Position numbers and translations under genes: made by a program
The notes under the pieces: generated by a model
Seen by the model: only the letters and a program-made list of their open reading frames with translations
What the model was told of the DNA's origin: nothing
Database searches by the model: none
Origin: Rahnella inusitata
Lineage (GTDB): Bacteria; Pseudomonadota; Gammaproteobacteria; Enterobacterales; Enterobacteriaceae
Length of the DNA: 64,000 nucleotides
Direction of reading: 5' to 3'
Assembly (NCBI RefSeq): GCF_003263515.1
Contig: NZ_JYDE01000017.1
Location: 186,001-250,000, forward strand
Part shown: piece after piece, positions 1 to 8,616 of the stretch
Numbering within the stretch: the first letter of the stretch is position 1
Layout: the number at the start of each line of letters is the position of its first letter

Positions 1-930
1 ACGCTGGTGGAATACGGTTTCCGTTTGCCGTCAGCGCTCGATAACCGTCCGATGCGCTTTGAAGAATTCGAAGCCGCCGCGCCGCAGAGTATTTACGTCT
101 CCGCCACGCCAGGCACCTACGAGATGGAAAAATCCGGTGGCGATGTGGTGGAACAGGTGGTGCGTCCGACCGGTCTGCTCGATCCGCTAATTGAAGTGCG
201 TCCGGTGACCACTCAGGTTGATGACCTGCTGTCGGAGATACGCAAACGCGTTGCCGTGAACGAGCGTGTGCTGGTCACCACGCTGACCAAACGTATGGCT
301 GAGGATTTGACCGAGTATCTGGAAGAACACGGCGAGAAGGTACGTTACCTGCACTCTGACATCGATACCGTGGAGCGCGTGGAGATCATTCGCGATTTGC
401 GTCTTGGCGAATTCGACGTGCTGGTCGGCATCAACTTGCTCAGGGAAGGGCTGGATATGCCGGAAGTGTCGCTGGTGGCTATTCTTGATGCGGACAAAGA
501 AGGCTTCCTGCGTTCTGAACGCTCGCTCATCCAGACCATTGGCCGTGCGGCGCGTAACCTCAACGGTAAAGCCATTTTGTACGGCGATCGGATCACCAAA
601 TCTATGGCGAAAGCCATCGAAGAGACCGAGCGTCGCCGCGCCAAACAGGAACAGTACAACCTCGAAAATGGCATCACGCCGATGGGGCTGAACAAAAAGA
701 TTTCCGACATTCTGCAACTGGGTCAGCCTAAGACCAAAAAGAACAAAGACAAGCGCGATGCAGAAGCGGCGCAGACCTTCAAATCCCTTACGCCAAAAGC
801 GCTGGAGCAACGCATCAAGGAGCTGGAAAGCAAGATGTATGCGCATGCGCAGAATCTGGAGTTTGAAGAGGCGGCCAATACCCGCGACGAACTGCATGCC
901 CTGCGCGAACAGTTTATCGCCGTGTCGTAA
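1..930 (+). CDS. uvrB: UvrABC system protein B, C-terminal part (5' end outside window)
   Basis: UvrB is the helicase-like damage-verification subunit of the UvrABC nucleotide excision nuclease in the cytoplasm. The window opens inside the gene in frame 1, so only the last 309 residues are present, roughly the second half of the usual ~670. They include the helicase C-terminal domain with [20 protein letters not shown] and the arginine-finger motif [10 protein letters not shown] lysine-rich linker follows, then the C-terminal UVR motif ([20 protein letters not shown]), which contacts UvrA and UvrC. Similarity to E. coli UvrB is near-continuous. The stop is TAA at 928-930. Nothing is broken; the truncation is only the window edge. 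Confidence 0.98.
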   Translation, partial: TLVEYGFRLPSALDNRPMRFEEFEAAAPQSIYVSATPGTYEMEKSGGDVVEQVVRPTGLLDPLIEVRPVTTQVDDLLSEIRKRVAVNERVLVTTLTKRMAEDLTEYLEEHGEKVRYLHSDIDTVERVEIIRDLRLGEFDVLVGINLLREGLDMPEVSLVAILDADKEGFLRSERSLIQTIGRAARNLNGKAILYGDRITKSMAKAIEETERRRAKQEQYNLENGITPMGLNKKISDILQLGQPKTKKNKDKRDAEAAQTFKSLTPKALEQRIKELESKMYAHAQNLEFEEAANTRDELHALREQFIAVS

Positions 931-1007
931 ACCCTCAGGCGCGCGGTGTCAGCAGCGAACAAAAGTGCTAGACTGCGCGCCCTGAATTTTGTTGAGCGAG
1001 CTTGCTG

Positions 1008-1391
1008 ATGACTGATACACCACAAAACCCCGGTGCGGCGAAAGATCCGTTGCACGGCGTCACGCTGGAAAAACTGCTGACAACGCTGGTGGACAACTTC
1101 GGCTGGCCGGCGCTGGCTTCGCAGGTGAACATCAACTGTTTCAAAAGCGATCCAAGCGTGAAATCCAGCCTGAAATTCCTGCGCCGTACGCCCTGGGCGC
1201 GCAAGGAAGTCGAAACGCTGTATCTGGATTTCATCGAAGGCCATCTGCGACCGGACATGAGCCGCAGCAAACGCCGCACGCCGCTGTCTGAAGTCAAAGC
1301 GCAAAAGCCAAAAGTCAGCACCGCCAAACCGGCTGCCGACAGTCCGTGGAACGATCATCCGTTGATGAAAAAACAAGACGATCCATCCTGA
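1008..1391 (+). CDS. VF530-family DNA-binding protein (DUF2132)
   Basis: A 127-residue basic protein of the VF530/DUF2132 family, named after a Vibrio fischeri protein described as DNA-binding; its cellular role is not established. The conserved core covers about residues 10-85, with [20 protein letters not shown] followed by [13 protein letters not shown] and LYLDF. The tail is lysine- and proline-rich. I chose ATG 1008 (MTDTPQNPG); an in-frame TTG lies two codons upstream. The gene sits between uvrB and a hydrolase and ends at a hairpin terminator. I recall no counterpart at this position in E. coli K-12. The family call is from recalled sequence. Confidence 0.8.
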   Translation: MTDTPQNPGAAKDPLHGVTLEKLLTTLVDNFGWPALASQVNINCFKSDPSVKSSLKFLRRTPWARKEVETLYLDFIEGHLRPDMSRSKRRTPLSEVKAQKPKVSTAKPAADSPWNDHPLMKKQDDPS

Positions 1392-1415
1392 TAAATTCAT
1401 TGTTATCAGCCTGTG

Positions 1416-1456
1416 AAAAAGCTCCGCATTGTGTAAAGTGATGCGGGGCTTTTTTC
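1416..1456 (+). terminator. Rho-independent terminator after the VF530 gene
   Basis: The arms AAGCTCCGCAT and ATGCGGGGCTT pair around a short loop and are followed by a run of T, about 25 bases after the VF530 stop. The A-run on the left could let it act weakly on the other strand too. Confidence 0.75.
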
Positions 1457-1489
1457 ATTCTTTGGATGTGATTTTGGAGGGAAAGGATT

Positions 1490-2014
1490 GTGGCAGAGCA
1501 AAACGTACTGATTGTGGTTGATATGCAAAATGGTGTGTTTGAATCCGAACGGTATGATCGTGTCGGACGTGCTGCACTGATCAATCAGCTGATCGACCGG
1601 GCAGGGCGCGTCATTTTCATTCAGCATGCCGAAGGAGAAATGACCGAAGGCAGCGCGCTGTGGGATATTTTACCGGAGCTGCATCGCCCGGAAGGCGCAA
1701 TCTCTGTCACCAAAACCGCCTGTGATTCCTTCTACCGCACGACACTGGAATCTGTTCTCAAAGAACTGGATACCGCGCGTTTTACGATTTGCGGCTGCGC
1801 CACCGATTATTGTGTCGATACCACCATCAAAGTCGCGGCCAGCAAAGGCTACGCGGTGACGGTGGCGTCGGATGCGCATACCACCGGTAACCGCACCCAC
1901 GTGACCGCGCAGCAGCTCATCGCTCATCATAACGAAGTCTGGGAAGGGCTGTCGGTGCCGGGCAATCCGCTGACGGTGAAAACCACCGCGCAGATTCTGG
2001 CGGACTGGCTTTAA
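1490..2014 (+). CDS. Isochorismatase-family cysteine hydrolase
   Basis: A 174-residue member of the isochorismatase-like cysteine hydrolase superfamily, which cleaves amide, ester or vinyl-ether bonds; the substrate here is unknown. The Asp-Lys-Cys triad is visible: D11 in VVDMQNGVF, K75 in SVTKTACDSF and C108 in CGCATDYCVD. The family-typical SDAHTT segment follows. The start is GTG 1490, set by a GGAGGG Shine-Dalgarno at about 1477-1482 with good spacing; no ATG fits better. It is monocistronic, with a terminator on each side, and converges on yvcK. It could be a nicotinamidase or biuret-type enzyme; nothing nearby decides. Confidence 0.85.
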   Translation: MAEQNVLIVVDMQNGVFESERYDRVGRAALINQLIDRAGRVIFIQHAEGEMTEGSALWDILPELHRPEGAISVTKTACDSFYRTTLESVLKELDTARFTICGCATDYCVDTTIKVAASKGYAVTVASDAHTTGNRTHVTAQQLIAHHNEVWEGLSVPGNPLTVKTTAQILADWL

Positions 2015-2026
2015 GCCATTGCCCGC

Positions 2027-2066
2027 AAAAATGACAAAGGCCGCATTGTGCGGCCTTTGTCATTTT
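2027..2066. terminator. Bidirectional terminator between the hydrolase gene and yvcK
   Basis: A long perfect stem, AAAATGACAAAGGCCGCA against TGCGGCCTTTGTCATTTT, closes on a TTG loop. It has A-rich and T-rich ends, so it works for both convergent genes. Confidence 0.85.
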
Positions 2067-2091
2067 ATGAAGCAGGTTTTGAAGCAGAATG

Positions 2092-3000
2092 TTACTTCAT
2101 CTTTTGCAGCGCTTCTTCCAGCGCCATGCGTAACATTTCGCGGTCATGGCGGTAAGGAATATCGCTGGCTTCCAGCGGGCTCTGAATAATCAGATGTTCA
2201 GCAGCGCTGTTGCCGACCTGTACTTTTGGCCCGACGATCGCCGCATCGGCACGGCGGCCAATGCGTTTCTCAATCATGTCCAGTTTGTTGTCCAGGGTCA
2301 GCGAGGCGGCGGCGACGCTCAGCTCTTTCCCCAGATTGCCAATGTACACAATGTGCGCGCGGCTGCGGCGCAGGGCAGTGGTGAGATCGTTCATCAGCAA
2401 CAGCGGCATCAGGCTGGTGTAAAAACTGCCGGGGCCAATCAGGATCAGGTTGGCTTCGGCAATCGCCTGGATCGCCTCGCGGGTGGCGGGCACCTGCGGC
2501 TCCAGCAGCAGTTCGCGCGGTATTTTCTGCAACTTATCGACATTCACTTCGCCGTGCACACGTTCGCCGTCCGCATCAATCGCCGTGAGATCGACCGGAT
2601 CTTCGGACATCGGGATCAGCTCCGCGTCCACTTTCAGCAGACTGCGCACCAGGTTGATCGCTTCCAGCGGGCGCACGGTCAGGTGATCCAGTGCGCGCAG
2701 CATCAGGTTTCCGAGGTTGTGTCCGTCCAGTTCCCCCTGACCGCTGAAGCGATATTCAAACATCGCCGAGGCCAGGCTCGGTTCAGTGATCAGCTGGTTC
2801 AGGCAGTTGCGCATATCACCCCACGCGATGCCGCCCACCGAACGGCGGATGCGGCCGGTTGAACCGCCATTATCCGTCGTTGTTACAATGCCTGTCAGAC
2901 GCGGCCCGAGCGAAGAGAGCGAAGACATCACGCGGCCAAGCCCGTGGCCTCCGCCGAGTGCCACCACCCGATCGAGGTCAGCGAGAGTACGATTGCGCAT
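2092..3000 (-). CDS. yvcK: YvcK-type UDP-GlcNAc-binding regulatory protein (YbhK)
   Basis: YvcK/YbhK belongs to the CofD-like family. It binds UDP-sugars and is linked to peptidoglycan and central carbon regulation in Bacillus; the E. coli role is unclear. The N-terminal glycine-rich nucleotide-binding loop [12 protein letters not shown] is present, followed by [26 protein letters not shown] and [15 protein letters not shown], all family signatures. I placed the start at ATG 3000 ([12 protein letters not shown]), which matches the E. coli protein and has AAGGAAA upstream; a longer in-frame reading adds nine unconserved residues. The length is 302 residues, which is normal. It is transcribed away from moaA, as in E. 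coli. Confidence 0.93.
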   Translation of the reverse strand: MRNRTLADLDRVVALGGGHGLGRVMSSLSSLGPRLTGIVTTTDNGGSTGRIRRSVGGIAWGDMRNCLNQLITEPSLASAMFEYRFSGQGELDGHNLGNLMLRALDHLTVRPLEAINLVRSLLKVDAELIPMSEDPVDLTAIDADGERVHGEVNVDKLQKIPRELLLEPQVPATREAIQAIAEANLILIGPGSFYTSLMPLLLMNDLTTALRRSRAHIVYIGNLGKELSVAAASLTLDNKLDMIEKRIGRRADAAIVGPKVQVGNSAAEHLIIQSPLEASDIPYRHDREMLRMALEEALQKMK

Positions 3001-3155
3001 AAGTTTCCTTGTAAGACGGGGGAGCACGGGAGGCTGAAATTTTATCCGGGGATTTTACCTAATTTTGCAACAGGATGTTATCAATTAGCCTTCCTGAAAC
3101 AGTTTTTCTACATCGCCGCGTTTATCGTTGAAAATGCTGCGTTTTGCATCGAAAA

Positions 3156-3183
3156 ATCGTTATATATCAAAATGCATAACGAA
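3156..3183. promoter_or_regulatory. ModE-type molybdate-response operator
   Basis: A perfect inverted repeat TCGTTAT (3157-3163) and ATAACGA (3176-3182) is separated by 12 bases. This matches the arms of the E. coli ModE box (CGTTAT...ATAACG). Its centre lies about 59 bases before the predicted moaA transcription start, a position suited to activation. In E. coli, ModE-molybdate activates moaA. The assignment is by motif and context. Confidence 0.7.
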
Positions 3184-3191
3184 AAACCACC

Positions 3192-3221
3192 TTGGCGATC
3201 CGGACTTTGCGGCGTTAGAAT
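3192..3221 (+). promoter_or_regulatory. Probable sigma-70 promoter of moaABCDE
   Basis: The -35 TTGGCG (3192-3197) and -10 TAGAAT (3216-3221) are separated by 18 bases. Transcription would start near 3228, just upstream of the riboswitch and downstream of the ModE-type box. Confidence 0.55.
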
Positions 3222-3267
3222 ATGCGCCGTTACCCGAATTCATGGCTTCTGCAAAGAAAGAAATGAA

Positions 3268-3397
3268 TCAACTCCTAGCCTTTGCGCCTAAGTTGCTTTC
3301 TGACGATAGTCCCACAGAAACAATATGGTGCTCTGGCCGTGACGAACGTCACCAGGGTGCATGGCAGAAATGCCCGCATCTCCCGTATTTGGAAAGG
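3268..3397 (+). promoter_or_regulatory. Molybdenum cofactor (Moco) riboswitch in the moaA leader
   Basis: This leader carries the features recalled for the Moco RNA motif that precedes E. coli moaA. They are a 5' ACTCCTAGCCTTTGCGCC segment (3271-3288), a GTGAC/GTCAC hairpin (3339-3352), GGTGCATGGC, and the hairpin GGCAGAAATGCC with a GAAA tetraloop. CATCTCCCGT follows just before the Shine-Dalgarno sequence. The 3' side runs into GGAAAGG (3391-3397), so translation control through the ribosome site is plausible. The RNA is expected to sense molybdenum cofactor and reduce moaA expression when it is abundant. The exact 5' edge is uncertain. Confidence 0.8.
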
Positions 3398-3404
3398 TGT
3401 AAAG

Positions 3405-4391
3405 GTGCTTCAACTTACTGATGCTTTTGCCCGCAAGTTTTATTACCTGCGGCTGTCGATCACTGACGTGTGCAATTTTCGTTGCACCTATTGTCTGCCG
3501 GATGGCTATAAGCCGCACGGACACAGCAATAAAAGCTTTCTCTCGCTCGATGAAATCCGTCGGGTCAGCCGCGCGTTCGCTCAGTTAGGAACGGAAAAAG
3601 TGCGCCTGACCGGTGGCGAACCGTCGCTGCGCCGCGACTTCTGCGAGATCATCGCCGCCGTGCGCGAAAACCCCTCCATCAAAACGCTGGCGGTGACCAC
3701 CAATGGTTATCGCATGGCGCGTGATATCAGCAAATGGCGCGATGCCGGGCTGACCAATATCAACGTCAGCGTCGACAGCCTCGATGCCCGCCAGTTTCAT
3801 GCCATCACCGGGCAGGACAAATTCCGTGAAGTCATGGAAGGTATTGATGCCGCCTTTGACGCTGGTTTCAGCAAGGTGAAAGTCAATACCGTGCTGATGC
3901 GCGACGTCAATCACGCCAGCCTCGGCACGTTCCTCGACTGGATCAAAACTCGCCCGATTCAGCTGCGTTTCATCGAACTGATGGAAACCGGTGACGGCGG
4001 CGATCTGTTCCGCAAGCATCACGTCTCCGGCGAAGTATTGCGCGAACAGGTGTTGCGTCAGGGCTGGCAGTTGCAGACTCGTTCGCGCAGTGACGGTCCG
4101 GCACAGGTGTTCAGTCATCCGGATTATCTCGGCGAAATCGGCCTGATCATGCCTTATGAAAAAGACTTTTGCGCCAGTTGCAACCGCCTGCGCGTGTCAG
4201 CGATCGGCAATCTGCATTTGTGTCTGTTCGGCGAGCATGGGATCCCTTTACGCGATTTACTGGCTGACGATATGCAGCAGGAAGACCTGATGGATCGTAT
4301 TCAGGGCGGACTCAGCCGTAAAAAACAGACTCACTTCTTGCATGAAGGCAATACCGGTATTACTCAGAACCTGTCGTTTATCGGCGGCTGA
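3405..4391 (+). CDS. moaA: GTP 3',8-cyclase MoaA (molybdenum cofactor biosynthesis)
   Basis: MoaA is the radical-SAM enzyme that, with MoaC, turns GTP into cyclic pyranopterin monophosphate, the first step of molybdopterin synthesis. The N-terminal cluster CNFRCTYC (C23, C27, C30) binds the radical-SAM 4Fe-4S centre. The C-terminal [10 protein letters not shown] plus a later Cys binds the second cluster, and the protein ends in the conserved GG. I start it at GTG 3405, seven bases after GGAAAGG. This gives 328 residues, the family length, beginning [17 protein letters not shown]; the open frame continues upstream only because it crosses the riboswitch. First gene of moaABCDE. Confidence 0.97.
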   Translation: MLQLTDAFARKFYYLRLSITDVCNFRCTYCLPDGYKPHGHSNKSFLSLDEIRRVSRAFAQLGTEKVRLTGGEPSLRRDFCEIIAAVRENPSIKTLAVTTNGYRMARDISKWRDAGLTNINVSVDSLDARQFHAITGQDKFREVMEGIDAAFDAGFSKVKVNTVLMRDVNHASLGTFLDWIKTRPIQLRFIELMETGDGGDLFRKHHVSGEVLREQVLRQGWQLQTRSRSDGPAQVFSHPDYLGEIGLIMPYEKDFCASCNRLRVSAIGNLHLCLFGEHGIPLRDLLADDMQQEDLMDRIQGGLSRKKQTHFLHEGNTGITQNLSFIGG

Positions 4392-4423
4392 AACCGGCAC
4401 CCAATAGTTTAAGGAGCAAACTG

Positions 4424-4936
4424 ATGAGCAAGGCCAGCAAAGAATTTTTGCCGTTATCCGTGGCTGTCATGACGGTGTCCAATCGCCGTACCGACGCGGA
4501 AGATACCTCCGGGCATTACTTGAAAGAGGCGGCGACTGAAGCCGGGCATCATGTCGTCGCGCAGCACATCGTGAAAGAAAGCATTTACAGCATCCGTGCA
4601 GTAGTTTCCGCGTGGATTGCAGATGAAAAGATTCAGGCGATTTTGATTAATGGCGGCACCGGTTTTAACGCTGGCAACAACACGCCGGAAGCCCTGAAGC
4701 CGCTGTTTGACCGCGAAATCGAAGGGTTTGGCGAACTGTTCCGTATGGTGTCGTTTGAAGATATCGGTACCTCGACTATTCAGTCGCGTGCCATCGCTGG
4801 CATCGCCAATCAGACCGTGATTTTCGCCATGCCGGGTTCCACCCGTGCATGCCAGACGGCCTGGGAAAACATTATTGAAGCCCAGCTTGACGCCCGCCAG
4901 GGTCCGTGCAATTTCACTCCACATCTGAAGAAATAA
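4424..4936 (+). CDS. moaB: Molybdopterin adenylyltransferase-like protein MoaB
   Basis: MoaB belongs to the MogA/MoeA fold family that binds molybdopterin; in E. coli the adenylylation itself is done by MogA and the MoaB role is less clear. The signatures [15 protein letters not shown] and [15 protein letters not shown] are all present, and the length of 170 residues equals E. coli MoaB. TTTAAGGAG precedes ATG 4424 at good spacing. It lies 32 bases after moaA and 2 bases before moaC, so it is co-transcribed. Confidence 0.96.
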   Translation: MSKASKEFLPLSVAVMTVSNRRTDAEDTSGHYLKEAATEAGHHVVAQHIVKESIYSIRAVVSAWIADEKIQAILINGGTGFNAGNNTPEALKPLFDREIEGFGELFRMVSFEDIGTSTIQSRAIAGIANQTVIFAMPGSTRACQTAWENIIEAQLDARQGPCNFTPHLKK

Positions 4937-4938
4937 GC

Positions 4939-5418
4939 ATGTCAGAACTTACTCATATTAATGCTTCCGGCGACGCCCACATGGTGGACGTCTCCGGTAA
5001 AGACGACACCGTTCGTGAAGCCCGTGCCGAAGCCTTTGTTGAAATGGCCGAAAGCACGCTGGCGATGATCATCGGCGGTAATCACCATAAGGGTGACGTG
5101 TTCGCGACCGCGCGGATTGCTGGTATTCAGGCAGCGAAGAAAACCTGGGATCTGATCCCGCTGTGTCATCCGCTGTTGCTGACCAAGGTGGAAGTGAATC
5201 TTGAAGCGCAGCCAGAATTTAATCGTGTACGTATTGAATCCCTCTGCCGCCTGAGCGGTAAAACCGGCGTCGAGATGGAAGCGCTGACCGCAGCATCTGT
5301 CGCCGCGCTGACGATTTACGACATGTGCAAAGCGGTGCAGAAAGACATGGTGATTGGCCCGATCCGCCTGCTGCAAAAAAGCGGCGGGAAATCCGGCGAT
5401 TTTAAGGCGGAAGCATGA
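4939..5418 (+). CDS. moaC: Cyclic pyranopterin monophosphate synthase MoaC
   Basis: MoaC converts the MoaA product, 3',8-cyclo-7,8-dihydro-GTP, into cyclic pyranopterin monophosphate in the cytoplasm. The 159-residue protein carries the active-site blocks [19 protein letters not shown] and DLIPLCHPL, then [20 protein letters not shown] and the KSGGKSGDF tail. ATG 4939 ([14 protein letters not shown]) matches the family start. An upstream in-frame ATG at 4906 lies inside moaB and is not expected to be used. The stop overlaps the moaD start. Confidence 0.97.
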   Translation: MSELTHINASGDAHMVDVSGKDDTVREARAEAFVEMAESTLAMIIGGNHHKGDVFATARIAGIQAAKKTWDLIPLCHPLLLTKVEVNLEAQPEFNRVRIESLCRLSGKTGVEMEALTAASVAALTIYDMCKAVQKDMVIGPIRLLQKSGGKSGDFKAEA

Positions 5419-5660
5419 TCGAGATTTTATTCTTCGCGCAGGTGCGTGAAATTATTGGCACCTCGGCGCTGCAATTACCGGCGCAATTCCCTACCGTCGA
5501 CTGTCTGCGTAACGCCCTGACGGCGCGTGGCGACCGCTGGGCGCTGGCGCTGGAATCCGGCAAATTGCTGGTGGCGGTAAATCAGACGCTGACCGATATG
5601 GCGCATCCGCTGAAAGCGGGGGACGAAGTGGCGTTCTTCCCGCCGGTCACCGGAGGCTGA
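5415..5660 (+). CDS. moaD: Molybdopterin synthase sulfur carrier subunit MoaD
   Basis: MoaD is the small ubiquitin-fold subunit of molybdopterin synthase. Its C-terminal glycine is adenylated by MoeB and converted to a thiocarboxylate that delivers sulfur to cyclic pyranopterin monophosphate. The 81-residue sequence ends in FFPPVTGG, the required Gly-Gly tail. Its ATG overlaps the moaC stop (ATGA), which implies translational coupling, and moaE starts one base after its stop. Confidence 0.96.
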   Translation: MIEILFFAQVREIIGTSALQLPAQFPTVDCLRNALTARGDRWALALESGKLLVAVNQTLTDMAHPLKAGDEVAFFPPVTGG

Positions 5661-5661
5661 G

Positions 5662-6114
5662 ATGGATCAGACCAAAATTATTGTTGATGCCGCGCCGTTC
5701 AGCGTTGGCGATGAATACAACTGGCTGGCGCAGTCCGACGCCGACGGCGCGGTGGTGACCTTCACCGGCAAAGTGCGCAATCACAATCTGGGTAATCACG
5801 TCAGCGCATTAACGCTGGAGCACTATCCGGGCATGACCGAGAAAGCGCTGGCGGAAATTGTCGCCGACGCCCGTACCCGCTGGCCGCTGCAACGGGTTTC
5901 GGTGTATCACCGCGTCGGGCCGATGTATCCGGGCGATGAAATTGTGTTTGTAGGCGTTACCAGCGCGCACCGGGGAATGGCGTTTGAAGCGACTGAATTC
6001 ATTATGGATCACCTCAAAACCCGTGCGCCTTTCTGGAAGCGCGAAGCGACGGAAGAGGGCGACCGCTGGGTGGATGCCCGTGACAGCGATAAAGACGCGG
6101 CAGCGCGCTGGTAA
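5662..6114 (+). CDS. moaE: Molybdopterin synthase catalytic subunit MoaE
   Basis: MoaE forms the MoaD2-MoaE2 molybdopterin synthase and holds the active site. The 150 residues equal the E. coli length. The family blocks are VVTFTGKVRNHN, LEHYPGMTEKAL, VYHRVGPMYPGDEIVFVGVTS, HR and DHLKTRAPFWKRE, the last holding the catalytic lysines. It is the last gene of the operon and is followed by a hairpin with a T-run before ybhL. Confidence 0.97.
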   Translation: MDQTKIIVDAAPFSVGDEYNWLAQSDADGAVVTFTGKVRNHNLGNHVSALTLEHYPGMTEKALAEIVADARTRWPLQRVSVYHRVGPMYPGDEIVFVGVTSAHRGMAFEATEFIMDHLKTRAPFWKREATEEGDRWVDARDSDKDAAARW

Positions 6115-6182
6115 ATCGCAGTTCAACCGCACGCAAGCCTCCCATGCTTTTTGCATTATCTGTGATACGCTTAGAAGATCGG

Positions 6183-6206
6183 GAGGCTGTTTTAGCCTCA
6201 TTTTTC
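6183..6206 (+). terminator. Terminator of the moa operon
   Basis: GAGGCT and AGCCTC pair around a five-base loop and are followed by ATTTTTCC. An upstream GCCTCCC (about 6137-6143) could pair alternatively with GGGAGGC at the foot of this hairpin. Confidence 0.65.
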
Positions 6207-6228
6207 CTACATGCATAAGGTAATCATC

Positions 6229-6939
6229 ATGGATCGATATCCACGCAGTAACGGTTCAATTGTTGAACGCGCGAATACCGGCATTCAGGCCTACATGGCG
6301 CAAGTCTATGGCTGGATGTTCTGTGGTTTGCTGCTGACCGCATTTGTCGCCTGGTATGCTTCCGGCTCTGAAAAAATCATGAGCTTTGTGTTCTCCAGCC
6401 AGATTACGTTCTTCGGTTTGATCATTGCGCAGCTGGCGCTGGTCTTCGTGATTTCCGGCATGGTGAATCGCCTGAGCGGCACGGTCGCGACCGGTCTGTT
6501 CATGCTCTATTCGGCGCTGACCGGCCTGACGCTTTCCAGCATTTTCCTGGTTTACACCGGCGACTCGATCTTCGGGACGTTCATTGTTGCAGCCGGTATG
6601 TTCGGCGCGATGAGTGTTTACGGTTACGTGACCAAGCGTGATTTAACCGGCATCGGCAGCATGTTGTTCATGGCGTTGATCGGTCTGGTGTTGGCTTCAC
6701 TGGTCAACATGTGGCTGAAAAGCTCTGGCCTCGCGAACATTATTTCTTATGCTGGCGTGCTGATCTTCGTCGGTCTGACCGCGTATGACACCCAGAAGCT
6801 GAAAAATATGGGTGCGCAGTTGTCGGCGGATGACCGCGATAATTTCCGCAAATATTCGATTGTGGGCGCGCTGACGTTGTATCTGGACTTCATCAACCTG
6901 TTCCTGATGCTGTTACGCATCTTTGGTAACCGCCGTTAA
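6229..6939 (+). CDS. ybhL: Bax inhibitor-1/YccA family inner membrane protein YbhL
   Basis: YbhL is a seven-helix inner membrane protein of the BI-1/TMBIM family, whose members act as proton- or calcium-leak channels; the bacterial role is not settled. The 236 residues show about seven hydrophobic helices. The C-terminal family signature is GLTAYDTQKLKNMG followed by YLDFINLFLMLLRIFGNRR, nearly identical to E. coli. The start is ATG 6229 (MDRYPRSN), eight bases after AAGG; the in-frame ATG at 6211 lacks a ribosome site. The position after moaE is the same as in E. coli. Confidence 0.95.
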   Translation: MDRYPRSNGSIVERANTGIQAYMAQVYGWMFCGLLLTAFVAWYASGSEKIMSFVFSSQITFFGLIIAQLALVFVISGMVNRLSGTVATGLFMLYSALTGLTLSSIFLVYTGDSIFGTFIVAAGMFGAMSVYGYVTKRDLTGIGSMLFMALIGLVLASLVNMWLKSSGLANIISYAGVLIFVGLTAYDTQKLKNMGAQLSADDRDNFRKYSIVGALTLYLDFINLFLMLLRIFGNRR

Positions 6940-6963
6940 TGGGTTTTTGATGGCAAATTTGAA

Positions 6964-6991
6964 AGGGGCGCTGAGAGGCGCCCTTTTTTTA
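6964..6991. terminator. Terminator after ybhL
   Basis: AGGGGCGCT and AGGCGCCCT pair and are followed by a seven-T run. It lies between ybhL and the convergent mdtG-like gene. Confidence 0.8.
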
Positions 6992-7032
6992 TGCCATTAC
7001 CGGGCATGGGGCGACCTCCTGAAATCTAAATC

Positions 7033-8238
7033 CTACGGGATCCTGATTCGCCCCGTCGGCACCTGCCGGAAACTCCACCACACCTGCACCGTGTTAAACA
7101 ACACCAGTATCGCCGTGACGATAAACACCCAGCGGAACCCCAGCATCGCCGAGGCGCTTGAGCCTATCAATGGCCCGATGACATTCCCCAGATACATAAA
7201 CGACTGGTTGTAACCAAATATCCGGCCTGTGACCTGATCGCTGCTGTATTTCACCAGCAATGCCTGCACGGCAGGCATCAGCGCGCCGTCGCCGAAGCCG
7301 AGCATGAACCGCAGTATGCCGAGCTGGGTCGGGGTGTTGATGAGCGCCATCAGGCAGAACAGGATGAAGCAAAAGACCAGCGCGGCGATGAGGATACGGT
7401 GCGCACCGATGCGGTCCCCGAGTTTGCCGAGTTTCGGCGCAGCCATGAGCGCCGAGACACCCGGTACGGCGGCGATCACACCGCTGATAAAGGCGATATT
7501 ACTGGTGTCCGAAGAGAGTTCGCGGATGAACAGTGTAAGGATCGGGCTGATGGATCCATTGGCCAGCTGAATCATCATGGTGGTCACGAACAGGCTGACG
7601 ATAAGCCACGGATAGGGCAGCGTAGTGAAAACCGCTTTGCCGCTGAGCCGGTTGGCTTTGGTGACGGGTACCACGCGCTCTTTGATCAGAAATAAAGTGA
7701 TGAGGAAGCTGATAAACAACATACCGCTGGTGACGAAAAACACCGTGCGCAAGCCGAGATGATCGGCCATGAACCCGCCCAGCAGCGGGCCGATGATTAC
7801 CCCTGATACCTGACCGGTCGAGAGCGTGCCGAGCGCCCAGCCGCTTTTATCACGCGGCACCTGCGAGGCAACCAGCGCCATGGCATTCGGGATATAACCA
7901 GAGGTTAATCCCATCAGCGTGCGCAGAATGAACAGCTGCCAGACGTTGGTGGCAAAGCCTTGTAACATCATGACGATCGCCATGCCGAGCGCCGCGCGCA
8001 GCAGCATTAACTTGCGGCCTTTGCGATCCGCGAGGCTGCCCCATAACGGCGCGACAATGGCGGAAACCAGAAATGTGCCGCTAAAGACCAGACCGGACCA
8101 CAAACTGAGTGATGCGTGGTCGGTGACGCCCAGCTGTTCGATATAAAGAGGCAAAAAAGGCAGGATTTGACTCATCGCCATGCCGGTGAAAAAACACCCC
8201 AGCCAGACGGAGATTAAATTGATTTTCCAGGTTTCCAT
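7033..8238 (-). CDS. mdtG: MdtG-like MFS drug/proton antiporter
   Basis: A 12-helix major facilitator antiporter of the DHA1 group in the inner membrane. The signatures are [20 protein letters not shown] between helices 2 and 3, [26 protein letters not shown], and [24 protein letters not shown] in helix 5 (drug-export motif C). These agree closely with E. coli MdtG, linked to fosfomycin and deoxycholate tolerance and to the Mar/Sox regulon. The length of 401 residues is normal. The resistance phenotype here is inference. Confidence 0.85.
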   Translation of the reverse strand: METWKINLISVWLGCFFTGMAMSQILPFLPLYIEQLGVTDHASLSLWSGLVFSGTFLVSAIVAPLWGSLADRKGRKLMLLRAALGMAIVMMLQGFATNVWQLFILRTLMGLTSGYIPNAMALVASQVPRDKSGWALGTLSTGQVSGVIIGPLLGGFMADHLGLRTVFFVTSGMLFISFLITLFLIKERVVPVTKANRLSGKAVFTTLPYPWLIVSLFVTTMMIQLANGSISPILTLFIRELSSDTSNIAFISGVIAAVPGVSALMAAPKLGKLGDRIGAHRILIAALVFCFILFCLMALINTPTQLGILRFMLGFGDGALMPAVQALLVKYSSDQVTGRIFGYNQSFMYLGNVIGPLIGSSASAMLGFRWVFIVTAILVLFNTVQVWWSFRQVPTGRIRIP

Positions 8239-8616
8239 GTCGCTGCGGTATGGCCTTAATGGAGTGAAGAGGGAGCTGCCGCAAGCATAGCAAGCGAATC
8301 TACACAGTGGGACGCAAAAAGTGGGAACGTATTGATCAGGTTTATAATTGATTATCCTGTATCAAGGTTTCGGACTATGACCGCAGATTATCCGGTCACA
8401 ATTTTTCGCCCGCGTCTGTGATTGTCATCACTGGTTACAGGGCAACAGGAGATAATTTCACGCGTAGCGGCGTTCTGTGCTATTATCGCCCCAACTGGCG
8501 CACTGCAGTTTGTGCCGAATCCTCGTGGTAATGCCTCATTTGCCTCGTCTGATCATCCACTCTTGAAACTGCACCGAACCCCGTTCGGGTTAGAGTGGAC
8601 TGGAGCTTTTCCTTAT
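8239..8616. promoter_or_regulatory. Divergent mdtG/rhlE intergenic region with a structured rhlE leader
   Basis: A likely sigma-70 promoter for rhlE has -35 TTCACG (8457-8462) and -10 TATTAT (8481-8486) with an 18-base spacer, giving a leader of about 125 bases. Near its 3' end CCACTCT...AGAGTGG encloses CGAACCC...GGGTT (about 8557-8599). This two-part hairpin ends just before the GGAG ribosome site (8602-8605). The frame stays open upstream of the chosen rhlE start, but that part does not look like protein. Confidence 0.45.

Noticed and set aside
187-897. Long open frame antisense to uvrB
   Set aside because: It is a shadow of uvrB in a GC-rich gene; no ribosome site and no family features.
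3282-3404. N-terminal extension of moaA
   Set aside because: The frame is open but lies in the Moco riboswitch; GTG 3405 has a proper ribosome site and gives the family length.
8422-8616. N-terminal extension of rhlE
   Set aside because: The extra 65 residues are unlike any RhlE, and the stretch holds a promoter and hairpin; ATG 8617 matches the family start.
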